Assembly: GCA_003216635.1 (NCBI GenBank) | Contig: QCIO01000013.1 | Span: 1 to 39,114, forward strand | Source: Prochlorococcus sp. AG-402-L23 | GTDB taxonomy: Bacteria > Cyanobacteriota > Cyanobacteriia > PCC-6307 > Cyanobiaceae | Direction: 5' to 3' | Length of the DNA stretch: 39,114 nt | Shown: piece after piece, positions 7,042-13,811 of the stretch | How the letters are laid out: each line of letters opens with the position of its first letter | Position numbering within the stretch: position 1 is the first letter of the stretch | The notes under the pieces: model-generated | What the model saw: the letters and a program-made list of their open reading frames with translations, nothing else | What the model was told of the DNA's origin: nothing | Databases searched by the model: none | Position numbers and translations under genes: made by a program

Positions 7042-7436
7042 ATCTATTATTCAGTAACTGAGAATCGTGACGTCACGAAACTCGATCAACCGCAACCCGT
7101 AACTTGTCTGCGATGAACGGTGTGATATTTACTTTTTGGATGTAGAGAGATAATTTACATCGACTTGCTCGATGGCAAGCCTGTATAACTATCTGCACCA
7201 CACCAAATAAATAAACTTTACTTTTTCGGAGAGGTTTGTATGACCACAGTTTCCTATGTTCATTTACAGAATTTCACTTAAGGTACTACCTAGACCGCCT
7301 GAATTATCTAGTTCCTTGGGCTGAAACATACCGAATAACGTCTAACCATATTGGTGTCGTAGCTACTCACTTTTTTTATAGTCGGTTCCTTCGACTCAAA
7401 GACTTGTCGCCTTCTCTCTATGTTGTGTCTAGTTAA
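7042..7436. other. 395-bp spacer after the RNA polymerase gene, with palindromes
   Basis: This gap separates two minus-strand genes. It contains the perfect 12-bp palindrome CGTGACGTCACG (7066-7077), 25 bp before the start of the 279-residue gene. It also has inverted repeats GATGTA/TACATC (about 7139-7161) and CTTGC/GCAAG (about 7165-7180), and AGTCG/CGACT (about 7380-7396). A minus-strand AACATAGAGAGA near 7413-7424 resembles the AACATAGAGGGA of the promoter-like element at 13776, though the upstream bases do not match well. No coding sequence is supported. Confidence 0.5.
7066..7077. promoter_or_regulatory. Perfect 12-bp palindrome, putative operator
   Basis: CGTGACGTCACG is self-complementary over its whole length and is notably GC-rich for this genome. 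It lies 24 bp upstream of the ATG of the 279-residue gene, a position expected for a repressor site. The binding protein is unknown; island MarR-like proteins are candidates. Confidence 0.4.
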
Positions 7437-9872
7437 TTAGTTGAACATATAAGCCGAATCTAATACCTCAATTAGTCTCCCAGAACCTTGTTTTAGTCTT
7501 GGAAGTTCTTCTTCAGTTACTTGTAAATCATCAGCTAGTCGAGCCAATGGATCACCAGAACAAACATGGACAAATCCTTTTTTAATCCTTTCCATTGCTC
7601 TGTCCATATCGTTAGGTAGAACCTTTAAACAATCATGGATTAATGCAATTGGTTGTTCCCAATCTTTGAATGCAGACTTCAAAAGTGAAGCATCATAAGA
7701 GTGGATATAGTTAGCAGCCAAGGAATTTCTCATCTTCCTTTTGTCTAATACATCTGAATAACCAGTACCAATCGTGACCTTACCAAGATGAGTACATTGG
7801 ATTCTTCTTGTCTTAGTTTCAAATTCAATTAAATGGATGATGTCATTAGTTGGTGTTGTCCATCTCAATCCGTCATCAGATTTATTTAAAGCAATCTTGA
7901 CTAACTTATTTATCCAATCAATAGTTTGAAAAGCATCTGCAAATAAATTTTTACTTGCATCCATTAAAAATCTATAAATGGTAACTACATCATTGAAATT
8001 AATCTCCTCTGGAAATACTCCTTCATCTATAAAATAGTCTCTTATAGATTGTCTATTTCCATAGTCTGTTGAGTTGTACATAGCTGTCATCAGAATAGGT
8101 TTAGCGAGCTTTCTATCGTGCATAAACCTAGTTAGCCATTGAGTTTCAGGCGAAGATTCAGCAGCTTCACGAGCGATTCTAAGCACCTCTGAGTAAGCAT
8201 CTTTGGGAGCTTCATTAATGTTTTTAATTGGCAATAGATTTGAATACAACATTCCAGTTCTGTCTCTTCGCATTGCTGAAAGAAGCTGTAAACCAGAAGC
8301 AGTTGAGTCAGCTCCAATTGGAACATCCCATATGTATTTGTCTCTGTTTAATACAACTCGATTCCATTCCATAGCTAGTTGGAGAAACTGCCAAGGTTCA
8401 TCAGCTTGGTCTATTTGAGTGGACATTCTCAAGGGGTCTTCAGCTATAGCTTTTATTAGTTGTTTATTGTCAAAAGTCCAATTAGTTCTCTGATTAAATG
8501 GAACTTTACTACCAAGCATTGCAGCTCCAACCGCTTGAGCTGCCCAAAGTTCACCTCGTTCATCTAACTTGCATCCATCCGCAAACGTGAGAATGGATTT
8601 CTCATGGTCTGATGCTTGAGGTTGAAGTAGAGATTGCTGAGGATAAAGTCTTGATCTGTAATCTGCCGACCAACTTAAATAAAATCTAGACTCTCTTTGG
8701 AATTTTTTAGCTAAAGGTATTAATTCGAATGTTCGAATACTCTTCTTTACCATCTCCGCATGGTTAGCTCTTATTCGTGAAATCTTTTTTCTCCATTCCT
8801 TTCTATCTCGATGGCTCTTCCTTAGAGCTTTTATATTTTCTGGAATGCCGTTGTCTAGATCAGGATGTCGAACAACAACCTTTAATTTTCCAATGTCTAT
8901 TCCATAATCAAATGCTTTCTCTAAAACTTCAAAGACATCATTGTCTATATTCCAAGCTGTATTTTGAAGTGTATTTATAAGAGAAATAGTCTCACAAGAA
9001 AAGTCGCTTTGATTTTGAATCATATCTCCTTTGCAAAGTGGGTTCTGAGATCGAAGTAGTTCAGTATGATAACCACCTGAACAATTAAACCTAGCTTCGC
9101 AATCAATCAGTTCCCAGTTAAGAGGTTTATCTATGAGTGGATATTTCTTATAAGCGTAATACTCTAAGTTCCTTTGAAATTCTTGATAGTGATCATTAAG
9201 ATCCTGAGAGAGAAAGATCCAATTTGGTGAATTGTTCTTAGCAATGAACTTTCGTCTTCTTTCTACCAATCCAAATTCAACAGACAACTCAAGGAGAAAA
9301 TAACCAATAAGGTTGCGTTGCTCAAAGCTATACCTAAACAAGTCATCATTGTCCCAACCAAATTCCTTTAATTTCTTTTCAGCAACAATTTTGGCTCCTT
9401 TTCTTTTGAAGCTTGGATTAGATAGTTTCGTATCAAGTTGGTATTGTTGAGCTTTAACTACTTCTTCAGGTGCATTATTTATGTAGTAAGTTGCTCTTGC
9501 TTCATCTTCTATTCTTTGTGAGATAAGTCTTACAACTTCATGAGCTTTGGGAATTGAATGCTCACAACGATGAACACTATCCAATATGGACTTTAAGGTA
9601 ATAATTGAAATTCGTTCTGGATCAACAAGTTGAATTAGCTCAAGCATTAAAGGTATTGCCTGAACGAAGTTTCTATTGGTTGCTCGACCTTTGATTGTAG
9701 TTTCAATTTTGTTTTTAAGAAACTCAGCAAACGTAAGAGTGTATTGTGAAACCATTTTTCTTCCAAAGGTTGTACTTGATGCGTACATCTTTTGCTTAGC
9801 TTTAAGTTCACTTTTTCTTATTTGGTTTACTGCTATTAGTTTCTGTTCTTCTTCTAGTTCTTTTTGATTCAT
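7437..9872 (-). CDS. Single-subunit T7-type DNA-directed RNA polymerase
   Basis: The 811-residue product belongs to the phage T7 / mitochondrial RNA polymerase family. Motif A is GADSTASGLQLLSAMRRD with the catalytic Asp at D522 (T7 D537). Motif B has R587, K591 and Y599 in DRKLAKPILMTAMYN at exactly the spacing of T7 R627, K631 and Y639. Motif C is LIHDCLKVLP with H746-D747 (T7 H811-D812). The earlier SADYRSRLYPQQSLLQPQ stretch matches the T7 WRGRVY region, and NYIHSYDASLL matches T7 VHSQDGSHL. T7 polymerase has 883 residues, so this is slightly shorter but looks intact. Family members transcribe from short specific promoters without sigma factors. It follows the acidic 173-residue gene by 34 nt. 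No phage structural gene is nearby, unusual for this family. Confidence 0.95.
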   Translation of the reverse strand: MNQKELEEEQKLIAVNQIRKSELKAKQKMYASSTTFGRKMVSQYTLTFAEFLKNKIETTIKGRATNRNFVQAIPLMLELIQLVDPERISIITLKSILDSVHRCEHSIPKAHEVVRLISQRIEDEARATYYINNAPEEVVKAQQYQLDTKLSNPSFKRKGAKIVAEKKLKEFGWDNDDLFRYSFEQRNLIGYFLLELSVEFGLVERRRKFIAKNNSPNWIFLSQDLNDHYQEFQRNLEYYAYKKYPLIDKPLNWELIDCEARFNCSGGYHTELLRSQNPLCKGDMIQNQSDFSCETISLINTLQNTAWNIDNDVFEVLEKAFDYGIDIGKLKVVVRHPDLDNGIPENIKALRKSHRDRKEWRKKISRIRANHAEMVKKSIRTFELIPLAKKFQRESRFYLSWSADYRSRLYPQQSLLQPQASDHEKSILTFADGCKLDERGELWAAQAVGAAMLGSKVPFNQRTNWTFDNKQLIKAIAEDPLRMSTQIDQADEPWQFLQLAMEWNRVVLNRDKYIWDVPIGADSTASGLQLLSAMRRDRTGMLYSNLLPIKNINEAPKDAYSEVLRIAREAAESSPETQWLTRFMHDRKLAKPILMTAMYNSTDYGNRQSIRDYFIDEGVFPEEINFNDVVTIYRFLMDASKNLFADAFQTIDWINKLVKIALNKSDDGLRWTTPTNDIIHLIEFETKTRRIQCTHLGKVTIGTGYSDVLDKRKMRNSLAANYIHSYDASLLKSAFKDWEQPIALIHDCLKVLPNDMDRAMERIKKGFVHVCSGDPLARLADDLQVTEEELPRLKQGSGRLIEVLDSAYMFN

Positions 9873-9906
9873 TAATGTTTTGTGTGTAAGTTTGTTGGAT
9901 TAATGT

Positions 9907-10428
9907 TTAGTTTTTTGAGCCGATACTTCTTTCAAGTCCTTTTGAGTCAACTCTTAGATCGTTGTTAAATCCTTTTTCAAAGTTCAGTTCTAGTTGTTTT
10001 TTATCGTTATCTTCTTTAATTAACTTGTAGTAGCCATCCTTATGGACTGTGTATAGATCTAAATAAGATTCAGAATCTTCAAATAATTTAAATCCTTCAT
10101 CGTCATCAAGTTTTAGATGATTAGCCAAATCCTCAGCAAGGAAGTTGTCTAAATCATAAGTAGACTCACCGTGATGTTCTTCACACCATTCTTTAATTTC
10201 CTCTTGTCGGTCAGTAGGAAATGTCCAACCGCCATCATATGAAATGGCTTCTTTTAAATCTCGTCCTGCTGTTAGTTCAACAATATGCTTGCAATGAATT
10301 ACATATTCATTGAGGTCATCAAAAGAGATATTTCTAATAACATGTCTATGTTGAATGTCTGGTACATCTATAGGAACCTTCCTAACAATGAGGATTTCTG
10401 GGAGTTCAATTTTTGTTGTTGTTGTCAT
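9907..10428 (-). CDS. Acidic unknown protein upstream of the phage-type RNA polymerase
   Basis: The 173-residue product is very acidic, especially in the middle (DLDNFLAEDLANHLKLDDDE and FEDSESYLDLY). A small domain with HRHVIRNISFDDLNEYVIHC forms its N-terminal half. It has no signal peptide or membrane segment. The stop is 34 nt before the RNA polymerase start, so the two are likely one transcript, with this gene first. Small acidic proteins in phage early regions often inhibit host enzymes or mimic DNA, but nothing here proves that. I do not recognise a family. Confidence 0.7.
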   Translation of the reverse strand: MTTTTKIELPEILIVRKVPIDVPDIQHRHVIRNISFDDLNEYVIHCKHIVELTAGRDLKEAISYDGGWTFPTDRQEEIKEWCEEHHGESTYDLDNFLAEDLANHLKLDDDEGFKLFEDSESYLDLYTVHKDGYYKLIKEDNDKKQLELNFEKGFNNDLRVDSKGLERSIGSKN

Positions 10429-10537
10429 TTAATTAATAGTTCGTAGTGATACAAATGTTTTGATTGTTTGATATAAAAGTTTTGTATATTGCTAATACAC
10501 TTCGAATAAGGTTATTTAGTTCAGTGACTAAATCCTC

Positions 10538-10666
10538 GTGGAGAAAGCTTTAGTTAACTTCTTTTACTGGTTATTGATGAGATCAGCCGAATCACACTAC
10601 GGTTCGTCATTGGTTCCAGTAAAAGTTCCATCTAATTCGATTAAATCTTTTTCTAAGTCCAAATAG
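10538..10666 (+). CDS. Microprotein A (42 residues), paralogue of microprotein B
   Basis: A GTG at 10538-10540 opens MEKALVNFFYWLLMRSAESH and continues to TAG at 10664-10666. It shares a conserved core L-(V/I)-NFFYWLL-(M/I)-(R/K)-S-x-ES with the next small ORF. The hydrophobic N-terminal half, 10-12 residues, is too short for a standard membrane helix but could insert at the membrane surface. The tail is Ser/Lys-rich. In-frame stops upstream exclude a longer protein. Conservation between the two copies, synonymous changes included, is the main evidence for coding. Function unknown. Confidence 0.6.
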   Translation: MEKALVNFFYWLLMRSAESHYGSSLVPVKVPSNSIKSFSKSK

Positions 10667-10739
10667 AAAAAGTTTTGGTTAAGATAATAAAAATTTTTAA
10701 TTAGCTGATCCTTAATTAGGTTCAACTAAAAATATCCCA

Positions 10740-10877
10740 ATGTATAAAGTCCTTATTAACTTCTTTTATTGGTTGTTGATTAAATCTAAGGAATCAGCAA
10801 GTAGTTCTTCATCATTGGAAGTTCAAGCTGCTGCAAACAAAATCGTTTTATTTAGTTTTCAAGGTTCTTTTAAGTAA
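10740..10877 (+). CDS. Microprotein B (45 residues), paralogue of microprotein A
   Basis: The ATG at 10740-10742 opens MYKVLINFFYWLLIKSKESA and continues with a Ser-rich stretch and LEVQAAANKIVLFSFQGSFK to TAA at 10875-10877. Aligned with microprotein A, the core matches at about 13 of the first 19 positions and the rest diverges. The two genes are 73 bp apart in the same direction. Roles that fit small amphipathic tandem paralogues include toxin, antitoxin or membrane-active peptide, but none is demonstrated. Confidence 0.65.
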   Translation: MYKVLINFFYWLLIKSKESASSSSSLEVQAAANKIVLFSFQGSFK

Positions 10878-11058
10878 GTTTTAAAAAATATTTCTTAGCG
10901 TCTAATGCTTTTACTAGAGTGGCATGCCTGATGTATGACTTTTACATGGAGATCTAGTATTACTAATATAGCACAAATGATCCACTAATGGATCTATATT
11001 TACAAATCGACACATAATATATTAATATGTTAGTTATAGAGACAGGAATGGACTTGAG

Positions 11059-11460
11059 ATGACACAGTCAAAACTAGAAGAATTACTGAAGATAGATACT
11101 GAATCGTACAACCTTTTACGAGTACTCCATATGTTCATGAAGTTGGATAAAACTCAGGATGTTCCACTCCAAGCAATGGCAGTATTTTGGTTCGTAGCAA
11201 CCTATAAAAATTGCAGTAAAAAAAATATTGAGGAACACTTCAAAATGAGCAAAGCTAGCGCATCAAGACTCACAGACTATTTAAGTAGATATCACAGACT
11301 AGGCAAAGGTGGTTTAGGTTTAATTTCAAAAGAAGCTGATCCTAAAGACAAAAGGAGAACACTTTTAAAACTAACCAGGAAAGGTAAGGATTTAATAGAA
11401 AAGTCTTTTAGCACGCTCTATGAAGACGTAAAAGATTATGAAATTGATTATGAAGAGTGA
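11059..11460 (+). CDS. MarR-family winged-helix regulator
   Basis: The 133-residue product has the MarR layout: N-terminal helices, a helix-turn-helix with recognition helix MSKASASRLTDYLSRYHRLG, a beta-wing (GGLGLISKEADPKDKRRTLLKLT) and a C-terminal RKGKDLIEKSF helix. The wing with D-x-x-D-K-R-R is characteristic of MarR proteins. These are dimeric repressors or activators binding palindromes near their own promoters; an imperfect palindrome lies about 30 bp upstream. It shares its wHTH with the smaller gene at 5491. It faces away from the RNA-polymerase operon and could control both directions; this is inferred. Confidence 0.8.
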   Translation: MTQSKLEELLKIDTESYNLLRVLHMFMKLDKTQDVPLQAMAVFWFVATYKNCSKKNIEEHFKMSKASASRLTDYLSRYHRLGKGGLGLISKEADPKDKRRTLLKLTRKGKDLIEKSFSTLYEDVKDYEIDYEE

Positions 11461-11547
11461 ATACTAAATTCATTTAAAAACTACTTGACCAATAATTCTC
11501 TCTGTACTTATATTGGTAGTACACCTGTATTACTTTTATGGACGAAG

Positions 11548-11769
11548 ATGGAAGAATGGAGCTACTTCGACTACCACGGAGAATTGAAAAGCAAACGGAC
11601 AAAGATCTGTATTACTTGCAGTCATTTTCGATATACCACAGACGCACATTGCCGTACCTTATTAACTTGTCCACTTCATGAGAAGTTAATTCCTCAAGGT
11701 GATCACTTAATTAAAGGATGCCAGTATTGGAAGAAGGATGTGAGAGTATTTGCGCCTGAAGCTGCTTAG
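11548..11769 (+). CDS. Small Cys/His-rich protein, probable zinc-binding fold
   Basis: From ATG 11548 the product has 73 residues, starting MEEWSYFDYHGELKSKRTKI. It contains CITCSHF, then HCRTLLTCPLHEKLIP and a final GCQYW: four to five Cys and three His at spacings compatible with one or two metal sites. An earlier in-frame TTG (11485) would add 21 residues with no clear function, so I prefer the ATG. I recall similar short proteins as uncharacterised conserved genes in marine cyanobacteria. It follows the MarR gene closely and may be co-transcribed. Confidence 0.65.
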   Translation: MEEWSYFDYHGELKSKRTKICITCSHFRYTTDAHCRTLLTCPLHEKLIPQGDHLIKGCQYWKKDVRVFAPEAA

Positions 11770-11838
11770 TAAGATTTTTATATCTTTTTAGACTTATCGT
11801 TCTTTTTTTATTAAATATTTACAGCTATAAATAAAAAT

Positions 11839-12123
11839 ATGGATAGCTATTTTAAAAAAGGATTTTTCTTTGGAGCAGGATTTCTAACTGTTTTGCTAAT
11901 ACCAACTTCAATTTATTTAGCAAGAGGGTTTTATTTAGAAAAAAAACTTGCTGCTTGCGTTAAGGAAGCCAATGATTATAAAGACAAGTGGTTTGATAGG
12001 TATTTGAAAGATCCTACGACGAAGATACCTAATACAGATTTAGTTATGGAACAACTTGATAATAGGGTAAAAATTTGTAGATTCGAATATATGAGGAGAC
12101 TTAAAATTACAGAGTCATTGTAG
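11839..12123 (+). CDS. Small membrane-anchored protein, unknown
   Basis: The 94-residue product has one N-terminal membrane segment (about residues 9-30, FFFGAGFLTVLLIPTSIYLA) followed by a charged region with a probable coiled helix (KLAACVKEANDYKDKWFDRY). The N-in or N-out orientation is unclear. It converges with the secreted-protein operon, ending 17 bp from its last gene. No family recognised. Confidence 0.6.
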   Translation: MDSYFKKGFFFGAGFLTVLLIPTSIYLARGFYLEKKLAACVKEANDYKDKWFDRYLKDPTTKIPNTDLVMEQLDNRVKICRFEYMRRLKITESL

Positions 12124-12140
12124 GACAATAAATTTTTTAG

Positions 12141-12524
12141 TTATCTTACCCAACCATCTTTAGTACATTTTCCATATCCAAAATCGATAGAAGAATATCG
12201 AAGTGGAGAAGTTTTAGGGTTAGCTTTATTACGAGCTTGTATATGCTCTTCTGAACACCAATATAAAGAACCCGCTTTCATTATTCCTTCTTTAACTATT
12301 TTTGCGGGAATATTAGTTTTTACAAAGCACGCGCCGTTAATTCTTATTTTACAAATTTCATCATTAAATCTATCTGCAGAGTTAGTAAATTCGTAGAAAA
12401 AACCATCTTCACCTATTATTCCTGAGTAGGAGGAAGGAGGTCTTGTATGAACATAATAAATACGATCTTTTTCTGCTAATACAGGACTAGACAATAGTAA
12501 AAGTGCAAATAGTAAACGCTTCAT
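12141..12524 (-). CDS. Small secreted four-cysteine protein C
   Basis: The 127-residue precursor has a clean Sec signal peptide (MKRLLFALLLLSSPVLA, cleavage after the second Ala). The mature part, about 110 residues, contains four Cys (EIC, GAC, YWC, GKC), suggesting two disulfides formed outside the cytoplasm. Start codon and the preceding gene's stop are directly adjacent (12524/12525). It is last in a four-gene operon whose other secreted members have the same size and cysteine number. Function unknown; an exported effector, inhibitor or immunity factor are possible. Confidence 0.75.
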   Translation of the reverse strand: MKRLLFALLLLSSPVLAEKDRIYYVHTRPPSSYSGIIGEDGFFYEFTNSADRFNDEICKIRINGACFVKTNIPAKIVKEGIMKAGSLYWCSEEHIQARNKANPKTSPLRYSSIDFGYGKCTKDGWVR

Positions 12525-12905
12525 TTAGTTCCACCCATAACAAAACTTCCTTCTTGTATTAAGGTCGCTTTTATAACAAGTGTCTTTTGCCATCTTTATG
12601 TAATTTTCTCTTTCTTTTCTTGTAAGTTTTCTATGGCTACATTTTGTACCTGCTGTACTTGGGAAATAAGAATATTCCTTATTAGTTTTTTCTGGATATA
12701 AATATACCTCTGGAAATTTGTATTTATCATCTCCATAATCTTCAAACTTCATAACCCTGCCAGCTTTAAATGAAATTAAATGTTTTGGATCATTATCTAA
12801 ACAGCGGACTTCTATTCCCTTTTTAAAGAATGGATAAATATAAATACCTGCATTAGCAACAGGGATAAAACCTATTAACAAAGGTATGAATAATAAGCGT
12901 TTCAT
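12525..12905 (-). CDS. Small secreted four-cysteine protein B, paralogue of A
   Basis: The 126-residue precursor starts with a signal peptide (MKRLLFIPLLIGFIPVANAG, cut after ANA). The mature part starts GIYIYPFFKKGIEVRC and has four Cys (VRC, TKC, DTC, KFC). Its N-terminal half aligns with protein A: GxYxYP, G-I-(E/K)-V-x-C-x-D and a KxRKYRNP / DKYKFPE-type segment. Its ATG overlaps the stop of the upstream gene by four bases, indicating translational coupling. A recent gene duplication within the operon is the simplest reading. Confidence 0.75.
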   Translation of the reverse strand: MKRLLFIPLLIGFIPVANAGIYIYPFFKKGIEVRCLDNDPKHLISFKAGRVMKFEDYGDDKYKFPEVYLYPEKTNKEYSYFPSTAGTKCSHRKLTRKERENYIKMAKDTCYKSDLNTRRKFCYGWN

Positions 12906-13345
12906 TTTAAATAACCTCCATAATTACAAGTTTTATATGCGGTTGCTTGTAGGTTGTCAGGATAATTTTGTCCAAATTTAATTGATGCAATAGCATTATT
13001 AATCTTGTTATCAGACCAAATACCTTTGTCTGTTTTCAATCCTGCCTGACATAAAACTGGAAGTATCTCATCTTTTGATAGTCCAACATATTCGCACCAT
13101 ATATTTTTTGGATTAGCCCATCTTCCAGTTAGTTTATTTGTTGCAAATTTTGGATTTCTATATTTTCTTTTACCATCTCCTTTTAATGCATATTCAGTGC
13201 CATCATCAAATCTCAATCTATGTAGAGGCAAGGTATCATCACAAATTACTTTTATACCACTTTCATTTTTTTCTGGATAATAATAAACGCCAGCATTAGC
13301 TGAAGGTATAAACGCTAGTAAAAATAATAAAAAGAATTTATTCAT
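12902..13345 (-). CDS. Small secreted four-cysteine protein A, paralogue of B
   Basis: The 147-residue precursor has a signal peptide (MNKFFLLFLLAFIPSANA) and a mature protein beginning GVYYYPEKNESGIKVIC. Four Cys are at VIC, IWC, VLC and KTC. It is slightly longer than its paralogue B because of an extra Asn/Lys-rich segment near the end. It overlaps the end of the upstream membrane-protein gene by 8 bp, so the four genes are tightly coupled. Confidence 0.75.
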   Translation of the reverse strand: MNKFFLLFLLAFIPSANAGVYYYPEKNESGIKVICDDTLPLHRLRFDDGTEYALKGDGKRKYRNPKFATNKLTGRWANPKNIWCEYVGLSKDEILPVLCQAGLKTDKGIWSDNKINNAIASIKFGQNYPDNLQATAYKTCNYGGYLK

Positions 13346-13757
13346 CAGGATCTAAATTATTTCTTCTTATGAGTTCTTTTCTCAAATCTTTAAGTTTTTG
13401 TTCTTGTTGAGGAGTTAATTTATCTTTCTTTTTATAAGGATCTTTACCAACTCTTTCTTCTATTTTTTCTTCTATTCTGACTATCCATTTATAATAAGTT
13501 GCATACATAAAAGCATAATAAATTATTAAATAACTAATACTAACAACACCTGTTTTTACTAATTGCCCTAGTGCTGAAGTTGATTTAATAAATGGCTCAT
13601 ATACATAAGGAAAAATAAATGTAATACCCCAAAAAAAACCAATGAAGGCTCCTATTGAGAGAAGTATTTTTGGTATCCAATAAACCCCTTCATGTTTAAC
13701 GCAGTAATAAACGTACCATCCAACTAATCCAAAAATAATTAAAGCAATCGCACTCAT
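13338..13757 (-). CDS. Membrane protein heading the secreted-protein operon
   Basis: The 139-residue product has three predicted membrane segments (about residues 2-20, 30-50 and 68-90) and a long charged cytoplasmic tail (KKKDKLTPQQEQKLKDLRKE). It is first in a four-gene operon with three small secreted proteins. An RNA hairpin (13764-13781) ends six bases before the ATG, and the promoter-like repeat element lies directly upstream. The genes together suggest an export, anchoring or immunity role for this protein, but no family is recognised. Confidence 0.7.
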   Translation of the reverse strand: MSAIALIIFGLVGWYVYYCVKHEGVYWIPKILLSIGAFIGFFWGITFIFPYVYEPFIKSTSALGQLVKTGVVSISYLIIYYAFMYATYYKWIVRIEEKIEERVGKDPYKKKDKLTPQQEQKLKDLRKELIRRNNLDPDE

Positions 13758-13763
13758 TAAAAA

Positions 13764-13781
13764 AGAGGGTTTTATCCCTCT
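13764..13781 (-). promoter_or_regulatory. Leader hairpin just before the operon start codon
   Basis: On the minus strand AGAGGG (13781-13776), loop ATAAAA, CCCTCT (13769-13764) form a 6-bp stem followed by TTTTTTA and the ATG of the membrane-protein gene. It has the form of a small terminator or attenuator. If transcription begins at the GGG of the upstream element, the 5' end of the RNA would itself form this hairpin's 3-bp core. Confidence 0.45.
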
Positions 13782-13801
13782 ATGTTAGATCGACTGTCAA
13801 T
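13776..13801 (-). promoter_or_regulatory. Repeated promoter-like element, copy 1 (17-mer + ATA + GGG)
   Basis: On the minus strand: ATTGACAGTCGATCTAA, C, ATA, GA, GGG. Twenty-three of 26 positions match the copy at 3695-3720. GGG is 21 nt upstream of the membrane-protein ATG (13757); in the other copy it is 22 nt. A sigma-70 reading is possible here (TTGACA and GGATAA, 17 nt apart) but fails for the second copy. The conserved distance to ATG and the terminal GGG suggest a phage-type promoter, possibly served by the island's own RNA polymerase. Confidence 0.55.
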
Positions 13802-13811
13802 CAATAACAGG

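Larger units (their letters stand above)
10429..11058. other. Divergent control region with two microprotein genes
   Basis: Between the minus-strand RNA-polymerase operon and the plus-strand regulator gene there is no long ORF, but two related short genes are present (10538-10666 and 10740-10877). The segment 10878-11058 holds AT-rich sequence with an imperfect inverted repeat ACATAATATATTAATATGT (about 11011-11029) before the MarR-like gene, a possible autoregulatory operator. Confidence 0.5.

Noticed and set aside
7413-7424. AACATAGAGAGA on the minus strand as a third promoter-like element
   Set aside because: Only the last 12 bases resemble the 13776 copy. The 17-mer upstream does not match, and the next ATG is about 370 nt away. 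Noted as weak only.
7236-7436. Plus-strand 66-codon frame (MYDHSFLCSFTEFHLRYYLD...)
   Set aside because: It starts with TTG, has an unnatural composition and ends inside the terminal codons of the polymerase gene on the other strand. The intergenic region is better explained by palindromes and leader sequence.
11030-11045. TTATAGAGACAGG upstream of the MarR-like gene as a plus-strand phage-type promoter
   Set aside because: It resembles the start-site part of T7-type promoters but has no match to the 17-mer. Chance is likely in AT-rich DNA.
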